Assembly (NCBI GenBank): GCA_904066235.2
Contig: CAJFCV020000006.1
Location: 7,192,001-7,256,000 of the forward strand
Direction of reading: 5' to 3'
Length of the DNA stretch: 64,000 bases
Source of the DNA: Bursaphelenchus xylophilus
Lineage: Eukaryota > Nematoda > Chromadorea > Rhabditida > Aphelenchoididae
How positions within the stretch are numbered: the stretch's first letter is position 1; each line of letters starts with the position of its first letter. The notes below the pieces were generated by a model. That model was given only the letters and a program-made list of their open reading frames with translations, ran no database searches and was not told the DNA's origin. Shown in pieces: positions 39,679 through 51,745 of the stretch. A program made the position numbers and the translations under genes.

Positions 39679-40926
39679 TTAACCCTTTCCGGACGAGTCG
39701 GCACGTACTGGTAAAAATGAAAGAGGGTACCCTACTGAGTAACGGCATAATAGTGGTTCAGCCCATCGAAGCGTTATTTGGGACTTATGACAAAAAATGT
39801 CCTAAAAAGTACCCCCATTTGACATATCACTTTTAAAATTTTTGCGACAAGCTGTAGGTCGGAAACTACCCCTAAATTAAAGTCGAGGAGCCCTAGTATT
39901 GTTACATCCAAGAACTGTCCAAATCGGAGCACTATGGGATTTGTTATCGATTTTTGGAAATTGAATTTTTAATTTTGGTCAATTTTGGACCTAAAATCAA
40001 GTATATCTTCCGCCGGTATCAACCATTTCGATCAAAATGTGGTTTTTCCGAATCTATTGTGATGCTAGCTTTTTCCTAGAATATTTCCAGAAAAAACCTA
40101 CGAGGCGTATTTCTGTAAAACGCGGAAACGTTGAAAGTTTAAAGGTTTGATCGTATAAAATGTCGCCGCGAGCCGCGAAGGGGCGGGCGCAGCTTGAAAC
40201 GAGAAAATAATAATTTTTTCTTCGAGAAATATTATTTTAGTGTCGAAAAGCTGATTTCAACACGAAATACAGGCAGAAATAGCACGCAAACATTACATAA
40301 ATGTCATTTTTATATTTTTACTCTGTTTTCAGGCAATTTCAATCGATTTTAATTTGGTTTCACGCTAAAATCAAACTTCCCGAAAAATTTAAAAATATTT
40401 TCTGGTTTCGAGCTGCGCCCGTCCCTTCTCGGCTCGCGGCGACATTTTATACGATCAAACCTTTACACTTTCAACATTTCCGCATTTTACAGAAATATGC
40501 CTCGTAGGTTTTTTCTGGAAATATTCTAGTAAGAAGCTAGCATCACAATAGATTCGGAAAAACCACATTTGGAACGAAATGGTTGATACCGGCGGAAGAT
40601 ATACTTGATTTTAGGTCCAAAATTGACCAAAATTAAAAATTCAATTTCCAAAAATCGATAACAAATCCCATAGTGCTCCGATTTGGACAGTTCTTGGATG
40701 TAACAATACTATGACTCCTCGACCTTAATGTAGGGGTAGTTTCCGATCTATAGCTTGTCGCAAAAATTTTAAAAGTGATATGTCAAATGGGGGTACTTTT
40801 TAGGACATTTTTTGTCATAAGTCCCAAATAACGCTTCGATGGGCTGAACCACTATTATGCCGTTACTCAGTAGGGTACCCTCTTTCATTTTTACCAGTAC
40901 GTGCCGACTCGTCCGGAAAGGGTTAA
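39679..40926. mobile_element. Large fold-back (long inverted repeat) element
   Basis: Arms of 522 bp at 39679-40200 and 40405-40926 are near-perfect reverse complements with a 204-bp spacer. Both outer ends read TTAACCCTTTCCGGACGAGT, so the terminal TTAA could be part of the repeat or a TTAA/TA target duplication. The inner arm ends carry GATCGTATAAAATGTCGCCG. No transposase frame is present. It lies between rpl-35 and a small membrane protein gene and interrupts no recognised gene. Confidence 0.9.
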
Positions 40927-41227
40927 TGTCATTCGACTTCTGTAATATGATGATCGAAGATTTAACTCAGAAAGTGTATGATAGCTCGTTTTATATGAAA
41001 TTACGCTCGAAAAATGTCGACTTTATCATTATGATAACAACCTGCCAATTAGTAGATAAAATAACGATGACCTCTAGGTATCGAAAAAATGACAGGATTC
41101 GAATGACAAGACACAAAGCAAACAAACTGACATATGTCTTATAATTTGAGAGCATCAAATATTCCGTCTCTGTGGGAGAAAATCCTTGAAATACTCCGAA
41201 TTCCCATAAATTTAAACTCCAGTCCGA

Positions 41228-41401
41228 ATGGCAGAAGGACTCAGAGAAGTCGAAGTTGTTTTACTTTTATGCTGTACGATTATTCTTTTGGCTGTATTAA
41301 CAGCTTATGCGATCGTTTTATGCCTCAGAAATTCGAAAAGAGAGGTCCTTCATCTGAAAACTAAACTAAATAATACCTCCACGCTTTCTTCTATTGTTTG
41401 A
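41228..41401 (+). CDS. 57-residue single-helix membrane protein
   Basis: A single-exon frame begins MAEGLREVEVV and continues into a strong helix (VVLLLCCTIILLAVLTAYAI), a basic juxtamembrane stretch (LRNSKREVLHLKTK) and ends STLSSIV. The charge pattern is right for an N-out single-pass protein and the frame is far from random in composition. It lies 89 bp upstream of the next gene on the same strand, so it may share an operon with it or be part of a longer gene. I do not recognise it. Confidence 0.5.
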   Translation: MAEGLREVEVVLLLCCTIILLAVLTAYAIVLCLRNSKREVLHLKTKLNNTSTLSSIV

Positions 41402-41490
41402 TTAACAAGAACCGTGCTATCCAAGAAGAGCTCTCCGTCTTGCGTAGGCTTGATGGCTGTAAGAGTCAACAATAGAGACGTTCTTTTGTA

Positions 41491-42918
41491 ATGGCGAGGA
41501 GGGAACATCCCGTCCGAGTGCTCGGCCCTGATGATTATAATAAATCCTTCCAGGTAAGTGCTTAATTTGACCATTTTTAAATTTATAATTCTGTTTTTAG
41601 GAGGTTGGGAAAGAAGAAGTTCATACTGTGGAAGCGTTTGAAACCAAAATCCATGGAAAAAACATCGAGGTAGGTAACCAAAAATAAAATTGCAAATTCT
41701 TTCCTATTATTTATTTAACCATCGTTGTAATAACATGTGACATTTACAGCCGAAACGTTCGTTTTCGACCAAATCATTCATCGAGAGAAGGACCTTCGGC
41801 AGAGATGAGAATGGAGACTTGGTGGTCAAGATCGAGAATAATGTAAGGGAGCTCTCGTGAAAGGAAAGGGCGTTCATTCGCACAAAGAATACCCTAAAGT
41901 CCTTCTAAAATTTGTAAAACTAAGAAAACCGCTTCTAAACGTGCTTTTCAAAACACTCTCGATGATTATATTTCCTTTACAACAGGAGGAAATTTCTCGA
42001 AAAGAAATAAAAAATAGGAAATCTTTGCAAGAAAGGTCACGTTCTATGATCTCTTGGATATTTGCAGCCAAAAGATCCAGTCCGTCCAGTTTCCCCAGTG
42101 AGGTTGACTGATGGGAATGAAGAAAAGACCCTGAGGCCATTACCCAATCTCGAGACTACACCTTTACATATACCCAGAGTCGGCCTTAAGGGCAATGGAA
42201 AGAGATCGCCTTCGATTCAATGGAGAGGTAATTCAATTTTCCAGAGACTGTTTTTTTTCTTGGTACCGTCAAGGGAAGTGAGCTCCCAACAATTTTTCAC
42301 GAACAAGAACGTTTTTAACCCATGAGTCTGAAAATTTTGATGACATTTGTTGTTTTTACATTCGCAATGAGAGCCAATTATCTTCTTCTTAGACCAAATC
42401 TCACCCGAATCGAGTTATCGACGGTCCTCTCCCCAGCCAACCTTCCGAAGACCTTCACCCAGTTTCGGTCGTCCTTCCCCTCAACCAAGTCATCATTCTG
42501 GGAGATCTTCAGGATTCAGTTCCGGCTCCAATAATTCAGAGTTTGCGGCTTCGGTCCCGATGAAAAAGATCACGAAAAAATCTCGGTTGGTAAACATCTT
42601 CGATGGTCGGCCTATGAGTGATTACGAGGAGACAGTGCACTTTGTACCTGTAGACAGACCGCCAAGGTAAACCGACATAATATAATTAGCTTGGAGAGTC
42701 TGGTTATAACACCTAAGAGTTGTAGTTTTAAAATATAATTGAATTACTCCAACTTTAAAACGATTGCGTAACTCTTTTCTCTTTTCAGTCGATGGAACGA
42801 GAGCGACGATTTATATGGGTATCGGAATCGAGGGGTGAATTTGGAGCAGAATTCGAGAGTCTCGAGGTTCGACCACGGGATGGATGTGACGCAGAATCCT
42901 TATTATTCAGATTATTGA
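41491..42918 (+). CDS. Unknown Ser/Pro/Arg-rich, probably disordered protein
   Basis: Six exons: 41491-41553, 41601-41669, 41750-41842, 42068-42227, 42393-42666, 42789-42918; 262 residues, phase consistent throughout. The middle is rich in Ser, Pro and Arg with an imperfect repeat (RRSSPQPTFRRPSPSFGRPS), and the C-terminus is Tyr/Asp/Asn-rich, ending QNPYYSDY. No domain or membrane segment is evident. Basic-proline repeats of this kind are seen in cytoskeleton-associated proteins, but this is not enough to assign a role. Confidence 0.75.
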
Positions 42919-43204
42919 GGGATCTTGGCAAACGATGCCATCAGCAATATATCCATTGATCTGCACTTTGCTTCCCATGGCCATACATTTTTTTCTCTTG
43001 TTTTACTAACAGTAAATACCTTACATTATTTTTAATCAGCTGGAAAAGAAGGGGGACCGAGCTTTTCTCGGGGTTTTTCTGATTTCTTACAATGAATTTT
43101 ATGGTCAGCGTTCCGTCCCATCTTTGCGTGACTGATTGAGAAATACCTTTGAACCTTTGGAGAAGTTTTCGTTTCTCTAGAATAATTTTATTTCCATTTT
43201 GGGT

Positions 43205-44097
43205 ATGAACAACAACTATGCAGGACCTAAGGCCCATCGGAGGTTGTCCGATCCGCCCAAACTTCCACTTGAATTATCCAAGTTTTTATGTAAATGGAAC
43301 CAAGTGTCAGGTAAGATTTGAATATTATGATGACTATTTGTCATGTCTTGTTGTTATCCGTTTATTATGTATCTTATTTTAGTGATCGAAGTCATAGAAA
43401 CTCCCCCGAAAAAAACACATGACAAAGTTTGGATAATGAATCTCCTGAATAAACTAAAGATTCGTTTATGCTCCATCTCACAGTGTGGAAGGGAAAAGAG
43501 GAGAAACCATGATGAAGACAGATTTTTTGAAGGTACTCCGTTGTCTTTTAATGTAAAAATTTTGTTTAGATGACGATCGCGTACGAAGACGATGTTTTTC
43601 GACCAATGCAATCAGAGCTGACATGGAGGTCAGTATCCCCGAATGTTGTAAAAATAGACCTAAGAGAGTTTGCTTCGGGATCAAACAAAAAAATTGCATA
43701 GTGAGTTTTGATAAGATTCACATTTCTTAATTCGATTAAAAAAATTTTACTATTTGTATTTTAGGAAGACGATGATGAATGTCGGACACCCCCTTGTTCT
43801 CCGCGCCCCATCCTCATGAGGCGTCGCAACAGCATTACATTGGGTCAGCTTTCCCAATTGCCCTACGCCCATATGGATTATGATACCTTTAAGGCCTGGA
43901 GAAGAGGCAGTCGATTATCAGAAGATGTCTCCCATATGGACCCGGTCAAGCCGTATAAGCCTTTGGATTATTTAAGGCGATCAGAGCGGAAATTGAAGGA
44001 GAAGACGACTCCTATTCAGAAGGTCGTGAAGACCTTCGTAAAGGGATGTCATGGCCCTGAAAGACCTCAATATAACACCACCGGGTTTGCCATCTGA
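43205..44097 (+). CDS. Unknown protein with basic and Pro-rich segments
   Basis: Four exons: 43205-43310, 43383-43532, 43570-43700, 43765-44097; 239 residues. All four junctions keep phase and use good GTAAG/TTTTAG signals. The product has scattered Cys and Arg (CFSTNAIRADMEVSIPECC), a segment DECRTPPCSPRPILMRRRNS resembling a phosphorylation target, and a basic C-terminus (RRSERKLKEKTTPIQKVVK). No known domain was recognised. Confidence 0.75.
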
Positions 44098-45394
44098 AGG
44101 CGTAGGATCTCATCAATGTCTGTGTTGTAGAATGAGCAAGAGAACAAAGTCTCAAAAGGCCTCGAGGGCACTCTTCGGATGTTTTTTTGGATCTCTCCGC
44201 CGATCGGCGCGCTCGTGATCGTGCCTTTGTTTATTCAACAAACTATTATCCTCTAATTTTATATTTTTTGTATTAAACGAGGCGTGTTCTCCCGTTAATT
44301 TAATGATCTGTTTCTTGTGGTATCTGTCTCTTTATGACATCTGGGGTCTTCTGTCAAACAAAAGTCGATTTTTGAGTTTACTTTGATTGTTCTTCTCTTT
44401 ATAAAAACATGGCAAGCCATCTGTGAAATTTGGTTTACAATTACTGATTAATAAATGCGTAGAAGGTGAAGAACTTACAGCGAGCCGATTAATTTTGTAT
44501 TGCTGGTTTACAATAGAAATTGCGGACTTTATAAAAACATTTTTATTCTACTTACTGAAAATAAATCAAATAATACTTTAAAAAGTTTAAAAATTCGGTA
44601 TAATATGCAAGTGAAATTTTGAGAAATGTTTGACCCCTGAAGGATTACCTGTTTCCTGGACGTTCCACCCCGGTCGATTACTCATAGCAAGGGATCTTCC
44701 TTCCACATCCGTCCTCAGGTCACTGGGCGATTCTTTTTCTTTTTATTTCAACTGTTTTGAGCGGCGAATATGGGGATTAACTGCAACCGGTTCCTTGACT
44801 GGTTCTCCTCTTTTGGGGGGAGCTGACTTTTTGCCGAAGGGATATCAATGGCGACTTGAGACATGATAGGATGACGCTGCTGTTGTGCAATCGCCTCGAG
44901 AGCTATATTAAATTTAGCGAGCGCTTGGTTATTTTGGGAGCTCTGCAGTTGGCAGGGGAGTCCAGTCAGCGGGATGACGGTCTAGTCAGCCAGAGGGGAT
45001 GAGCCATCCATCCGAAACTCGTTTAAGAAGGAAGGAACGGCGATTTGCTTAATCCGGCACAATGCAACTCGGATTGAACGGAGAAAGGAAGACGCGGCTA
45101 ATCATCCTGACGCTAGTCGTCCACCGAGGGAGCTTCCAACGAGGGAGCTGGACCGGAAATTCCGAGGGTATTTGATCTGTCTCCCCTTTCCCTCGCTGCC
45201 TCCCTGAAGGTGATCCGCCCTGCTTCGCGCCGATCGTCGTGGTCATTTCGCTTTCTGTGAATCCTGTGCCGGTTTATTTAATTTTTTTTATTTTGCATTT
45301 CAGACCTCCCGACCTCCTACCGTTTCCCGGAGATCATCTTCATCTTCTTCTTCGTCTATGACTCGCGGCAATTAAAAGTTCATGTCAGCTATTG
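44098..45394. other. Intergenic: 3' flank of unknown gene and 5' flank of ADAMTS gene
   Basis: About 1.3 kb without a supported exon. An AAATAAATC at about 44564 and TATTAAACG near 44272 are possible poly(A) signals. The right half is GC-richer and is likely to hold the ADAMTS promoter and an untranslated exon; an acceptor-like TTTTGCATTTCAG ends at 45302. Confidence 0.5.
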
Positions 45395-48300
45395 ATGCTT
45401 TTTCAAGTCATCGTAACTCTACTTGTATATGCATCCCAAAGTCAGGTAAATATTTTTAAACAGTGTCCATTCCGAGTAACAAACCGGTTTCAGGCATTTC
45501 ATCATAAACTTACAAAAGGAGAATTGGCCCATACTTTTGGTGTAGAACATGTTGATCATGTTCCCGAATATGACCTGATCCGGGCCAAAAGACATGTGAT
45601 TGATGATGAGAGGAAGAGGATCGAGTTCAAGGCTTGGAACAAGACTTATATGCTCGATCTCCAAATTAATAAAAAGCTTTTAAGCCCACATTTGGTATGT
45701 TTTACTCCAAGAGTACAAAATTGTCATCATTTTTTTTACGTTTTTCAGATCTCAGTAATCCGTGATGTAAATAGTTCTGTTGAATACGAAGGTCTGCCCA
45801 CTCTGGATCAGTCCTGTCATTATATTGGCCATGTTGTTGACGACAATCATAAAGCTGCCATATCTGACTGCAAAAGGCTTCAAGGAGTGGTTGTAACCGA
45901 TCAACATTTCTTGGTCTTGCAATCTATCCCGGAGAGATTACAAAAACAACATGTAAGTTTGGATAAATCTTATATGAGAGAGTGTTTTAGGGGCCTCATG
46001 TTGTGTATAAGAGGGAATCCGGCCTCATAAATCCACTTGAACATCTTACCGAATTCTCTGAAGACACGAAAGCAGAAGTCTCAGAAGAACATGGAGAGTT
46101 CTGTGATGTTAATAGTATCACCGGAGACATCTCCAACGAGAGTCATGCAGTGGATCGGTTTCTTTACTTAAATTACACCATTCCATCCGAGGCCAAACTG
46201 GATTCATTATTTATTTTCCCTCAATTGGATCCGATTACTTTAGAAATCGGACTGTTCCTGGACTCTGCTTTGTATGAGCACTTCAAACGCGAGTTTACGG
46301 CGGATCCAGATAAACATCTGACCGAGTTCTCATTGGCCTTGATCAACAATGTCCACGTCTTATATCAGCAACCGACCTTATCTCCGAACCTGGATATTGT
46401 CATTGTTCGCTTCGAAATGTGGAAGAGCCAGCCGGTATCTTATCCATTTACAATTTAAAAAAATATTGTAGCCTAACCTGGCCTCCCATTTACATAAAAA
46501 TGGCCAAGCCCAGACTTTGTTGGATTCGTTTTGCCGCCATCAGGCCCGAATTAATCCAGGGACGGATCTCACAGATCCCGGACATTGGGATCACGGTGTT
46601 TTGTTGACTGGGTAAGGCTCTTTAACACAATAATATTGTTCAAGATATGACATCTACCACACCACTCCGTCCGTGGCTGGTGTTGCTCCGGTTGCCAGGA
46701 TGTGCGATGATCTGTTTGCCTGCAGTTTGGTCGAAGGATTACATCTCGGTCGATCTTTTGTTTTGGCCCATGAGATGGGACATAAGTAAGAAGCAGCGCC
46801 TTTTCTTGTGCAATAATTTATCTACCTTGAGTCACGTGTTGCTTTAGTATGGGGATGGTCCATGATGGAGTCCAGAATCAATGTGGGCGGAGTTGTTGTC
46901 TAATGTCCGCTGTAAATGGAGCTGGAAAGACGACATGGAGTGAATGTTCGGTCAGGGAATTCAATGCATTTATGTTACAGTTAGAGTAAGCTTGATGAAT
47001 CATGATTTATTACTGGTTTTAGTGAAAGTGGACGGGGTAATTGCCTTCGGGATCCAGCCGAGAGCATCACCAGTCACGACCATCTGAGAGATGGACGATT
47101 GCCGGGACAAAGATTTACTGCAGACCAGCAATGTTCCTATTTCTGGGGTCGCGATTACCAAGTCGAGATCCCGAATGGTCGTAATATGGAGGATATTTGT
47201 CGTATTCTATGGTGCGGAAACAGTGGATCCACCATTTCGACGGCTCATCCAGCTTTGGAAGGCAGTTGGTGTGGGGGCGAGAAAGTGAGTCGGAGTAAAA
47301 AAATTCACTTATGTTTGGAGTTTGTAGTGGTGTCAAGAAGGTCAATGTCAGTTCTGGAAAGGGCTTTCCCCACAGCCAGTGGTCGTTCATGGGGACTGGT
47401 CTCAATGGTCCTCGGGTGACAAACAATGTGCAATTACTCCTTGTCAGGTGACGGGAAGTATTGCTGTGAATGCACAACTGAGAACATGCACCAATCCAGC
47501 GTAGGTGTTATCAAAAAAAAAATAACATTAATAACAGTTGCATGACAATCACATAAAAATATTTTTTAGACCTAATAACGGAGGCCGGCAATGTTCTGGA
47601 GCCAATATCAGAGGTCTTGTTTGTGGATCAACCAAATCAGAATGCAAGGGGTTAACGCAAAAGGAATACTCTGACCACATCTGTTCTACCATAAAGAGTG
47701 ATCCGATTAGACCTGATAGACAACTTAGTGGTGTTGGATTTATGCGTGAGTGTTTGCCTTAGAGGATTTAAATTAAATTAATTTCAGATGCAACACAGCC
47801 ATGCAAAGTTTGGTGTCATGTGAGTGGATCAGAAGTCATCAGAAACAAAGGGCAACTTCCCAATGGATCTCCCTGTGGAGACGATCATCATTGTGTGGGA
47901 GGAGTCTGCTTGGTGCGTCTTTGTAATCAAATATGATGTATTCAATTAACTTCTATTACTGTTTTTTTACAGAAATTGCGTTGCAATGGCCGAGCTCTTG
48001 TCTCCAGCTTGGCCGATTGTCCGGAAGAGAGTCCTGCTGTCTTCAAGAATCCCCCGAAATGGGAATCCTGGGGTGAATGGTCTTCTTGTTCCGTCTCTTG
48101 TGGAGATCATGGATTACAAAAACGATTCAGAGTTTGCAAATCTGGCGAACAACAATGCCAAGGGAAGCCGAGTGAACTCCGTGATTGTACACCTGAACCA
48201 GAGCCTTGTGAAAGATATTCGGCATGGAGTGAATGGTCAAAATGTTCTGTGACTTGTGGGGACGGAACGCGGAAGAGAACACGGAAATGCGAAAGTGGAA

Positions 48301-51028
48301 ACAATTGCACAGAGAAGTTGATGGAAATAAAAAAATGCGCGGAAGTAGGTTCTTAGAGTATTATCATTCAGAAAACAATAATAATCGATTTGAGAACTCA
48401 CGGTCTTTTCAATTTTTATTAACAGACAAATTGCAGGAAGAGTGTCCGGCTTGGTCGTCCTGGGAGGAATGGACGAAATGCAGCGAAAAATGTGGCAAAA
48501 AAGGGAAAAGGTCGAGAACAAGGACATGCCGCCAAAAAGAACATCAGATCTCTGCAAAACTCTGCAAAGACGATCAAGAAGAAACTCAGGAATGTCAAGA
48601 ACCAGTAAGTCGACGCAAAAAAAACATCAAAGGACCAGTATAGCTACTTTTGGATTTTACGGCGTGGAAAACGAAAGCCAATCCAGGTGTTTGGCTTGCC
48701 TAACGGAAAAAATTTTTTGGTTGTTATGCCAACTCATTGGCTAGCTGGTCAGACAATTTTGCAATATTAGCTATAAATACAAAATTTATTGAGCCGATAA
48801 CCGATCTGCCCCAAATGAAAGGTCGCGCTTTAAATACGCAAACAAATTTAATAATCTCCTTCCATGTATTGCTGACTTATTTGTCATCATATTACGCAAC
48901 TTAAGGATTGCGAAGTGCAAAATGAATGGGGCCCGTGGCAACGATGCTCAGTGAGTTGTGGAATCGGATTCCAATTGAGAGAAAGACACTGTAACGGGAA
49001 GCCATGTGGAGGGAAACAAGCAAGAACTTGTAATGCACAGGATTGTCTGAAGATGTCTGATCATATTATAATGTCAGAATGGTCTCTGTGGAGCACTTGT
49101 AGTGAAACTTGCGGACAAGGGACACAATCAAGAAGACGCCGATGTTTGAATGGAACCTGTAACGCAAATGAATCTGTATATGAGGAAAAGAGATGCGTCC
49201 TTCGACCATGCCCTACGTGGACTGCTTGGGAACCTTGGACAGCATGCAGTTCATGCTCAGAATCAGAATCGAGGAAAAGAAGTAGAAAATGTGTAATTGG
49301 ATTAACATTGTTGGGAGATGAAGTCATCGAAATCGACTCCCAATTATGTTCAGGGGATTCGGAGCAGAAAATGCCGTGTTCAAAATATTGCGAAGGCCAG
49401 AAAGATCCCGGCGATCCTATCTTCCCTTTCAAGAAGGCATTAAGTAATTGGATGGAGTGGGAATCCTGGCAGGAGTGTTCCGTTTCTTGTGGAAAAGGAT
49501 TCAGAAAACGGTAAAAAATAAGATGGACGATTAGTATAATCATTTCAGATCTCGGTTATGTCGACCAGGATTTGACTGTAAAAACGATGGATTAGACTTT
49601 GAGATAGAAAGTTGTGAAAAAGACTGTAAGGAATTGGGAGAATGGAAAGAATGGAGTGAATGGACAGCTTGTAGTAAGAGTTGTGGAGGAGGAAGACAGA
49701 CAAGAACGCGGACTTGCTCACTAATACTGGTATTCTTATGCTCGGGGAACAGTACTGAAGATAGGATTTGTAACGAACAACATTGTGAAAAGGAGAAAAA
49801 AATTGGATTAATAAGTAAGAGGCCCTAATTAGATAGAAACATTTTAAATCAGAACCAGAATGGAGTGAATGGAGTGACTGGTCTAAATGTAGTTGTTTTA
49901 CATTGAAGAAGTTCAGAAGGAGATTCTGTGTGATCAAGGACCCCTCAATCCAGGGATTCTGCAGTGGACCCTTGATCGAGCAAAAAAGTTGTGAACCGGA
50001 GTCATGTTGTGAGTTATATAACTTTGTTGTTTAAATATTGATCAGTATGTTATACAATAATTGTTTTAGTAGCGGTGTCTGGAGGCTGGTCAGCTTGGAG
50101 TGAATGGAGCTTGTGCTCGAAAGATTGCGGAGGAATTGGTCATCAGATCAGAAATAGAATGTGTTCCCAACCATTACCTTCCAATAGAGGTGCTTATTGT
50201 GTTGGCTATTCCTTTGATCAACGGACTTGTGACCCTCAAAGATCTTGCAAGGCTGATCCCATTGATGGAAATTGGAGTGAATGGACAGAATGGAGTACTT
50301 GTTCTGACCCCTGTCAAAATGGGCAGAGATCCAGGACTAGATTCTGTACAAATCCATCTCCTCAGAATAATGGGAAACCGTGCAATGGGAATGACTTTGA
50401 GTTGCAACCCTGTCTAGATCTTCAATTTTGTGGTAAATGTAAGTCTAATAAAAATAAATTTACAAGGTGCACATACACGTCCTAACACCTTCATGGAGAA
50501 TATCAGGCTCCCAAACGCACATTAACTTTTTAGCTGTAAACGGAGAATGGTCCCAATGGGGCCAATGGTCCGATTGTTCGGAGTCTTGTGGGTTCTCGTT
50601 CAAACGCCGAGAACGACATTGCTCCGCACCGATCCCCGAAGGCCAAGGTCGTCCTTGTTCCGGCCTGGCTTACCTCACTTCCGTCTGTCGCACCGCACCC
50701 TGTCCCAAATTAAATAAAGAAACCGTTGTGGATGGAGAATGGTCTGAATGGAGTTCTTGGTCTGACTGCACCATGCACTGCGGGCACGGCACTCGTACTA
50801 GGTTTCTATGTTTCTATATCTTTAATCGGTCGTATCCTCGAATGACCTTCTTCTTTCAGAGAGAGGATCTGCTCTAGTCCGATGGCAGGCGGCTTGCCTT
50901 GTTTCGGTCGTTCAGATCAGATGGAATCATGCTCTTCTTCTACTCCTTCGTTGGATCTCTGTCCGACAACAAGTAATCATACACTGGCGATGGACAAGTA
51001 TCTCAGCGAGACGTTGTCTTCCCTTTGA
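45395..51028 (+). CDS. adt-1: ADAMTS metalloprotease with many thrombospondin repeats (ADT-1-like)
   Basis: Nineteen exons, about 1475 residues: 45395-45445, 45494-45694, 45749-45952, 45991-46434, 46472-46611, 46645-46785, 46848-46985, 47023-47284, 47328-47500, 47570-47745, 47788-47912, 47973-48344, 48437-48604, 48906-49510, 49549-49814, 49853-50008, 50070-50438, 50534-50801, 50860-51028. A signal peptide (MLFQVIVTLLVYASQSQ) and propeptide precede a reprolysin domain with the complete zinc motif HEMGHNMGMVHDG, split by an intron after GHN's first two bases, and a Met-turn (CCLMS). Disintegrin-like and Cys-rich parts follow, then 13 clear TSP1 repeats (WSEWS...C pattern) plus one divergent repeat at the usual central position. 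It is secreted and likely to act in matrix remodelling. Confidence 0.93.
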
Positions 51029-51745
51029 TGTATATAGTTATATTTCTATTTATTTTGCGGGTTTTTCTTGCCTTTCGTCTTTTGTCTCCATTGTCTCCGA
51101 TTCCAAAGACGTCCTAGTCCTTATCATTTCGTCCTTTCCTATCACTCAGCCTTTTTCTGTTTGTAAATAAAGTCGGAATTCCTGAGGCTTTTATTGTTTT
51201 ATTAGTCATTACGAAGAAATCTCGGAGAAAGAAGCATTCGTACCGCGGGGTCACGGATCACGTAGAATAGCGACTGAGTCACCACTGGAGGCGCCTTCTA
51301 TTAGAATATAGGAAAGTGCGAGCAAGAGCCGAAATAATGAAAACAAGGTGAGAGGGACTGAGGGGAGGTGGCTACCTGCCAACAAAGTCCTTTCTCTGCG
51401 CGCACGCACTGTGAGGGAGAGGGCGAATGTCCGAGCCGACCGCACTCTAACGCAGGGCTTGACCGCTTCGTGGTAACCAAAACAGCCTCTTTCTTCCCTC
51501 ATCTTTGACCACCTCGTTCATTCACCTCGCTCACCCTTTGTTCATTACTCATCATCGCATTCCTGACGTGTTTTCTTCTAATTCCTCAGGCGTTTAGCTG
51601 CTTTGCGGCTCCGGATCGTGAGCTAGAAAAGAATCCTTCCCACCTGAGGGCCTTTTGAATGACTTAGCTTCTGTTTTTACCCACAACCCGCGTATTTACC
51701 CATTCCGGCTGTGATTTCGTAAAAGGTCTTACGTGAGTTGCAGAC
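51029..51745. other. Intergenic upstream of the short Discs-large paralogue
   Basis: Contains the ADAMTS 3' UTR (AATAAAGTC near 51166) and then GC-rich, probably promoter sequence at 51.25-51.7 kb. No exon with coding support was found. Confidence 0.5.

Noticed and set aside
42941..43237. 98-codon minus-strand open frame between two plus-strand genes
   Set aside because: It overlaps the first exon of the next gene and has no recognisable domain, signal or splice context.
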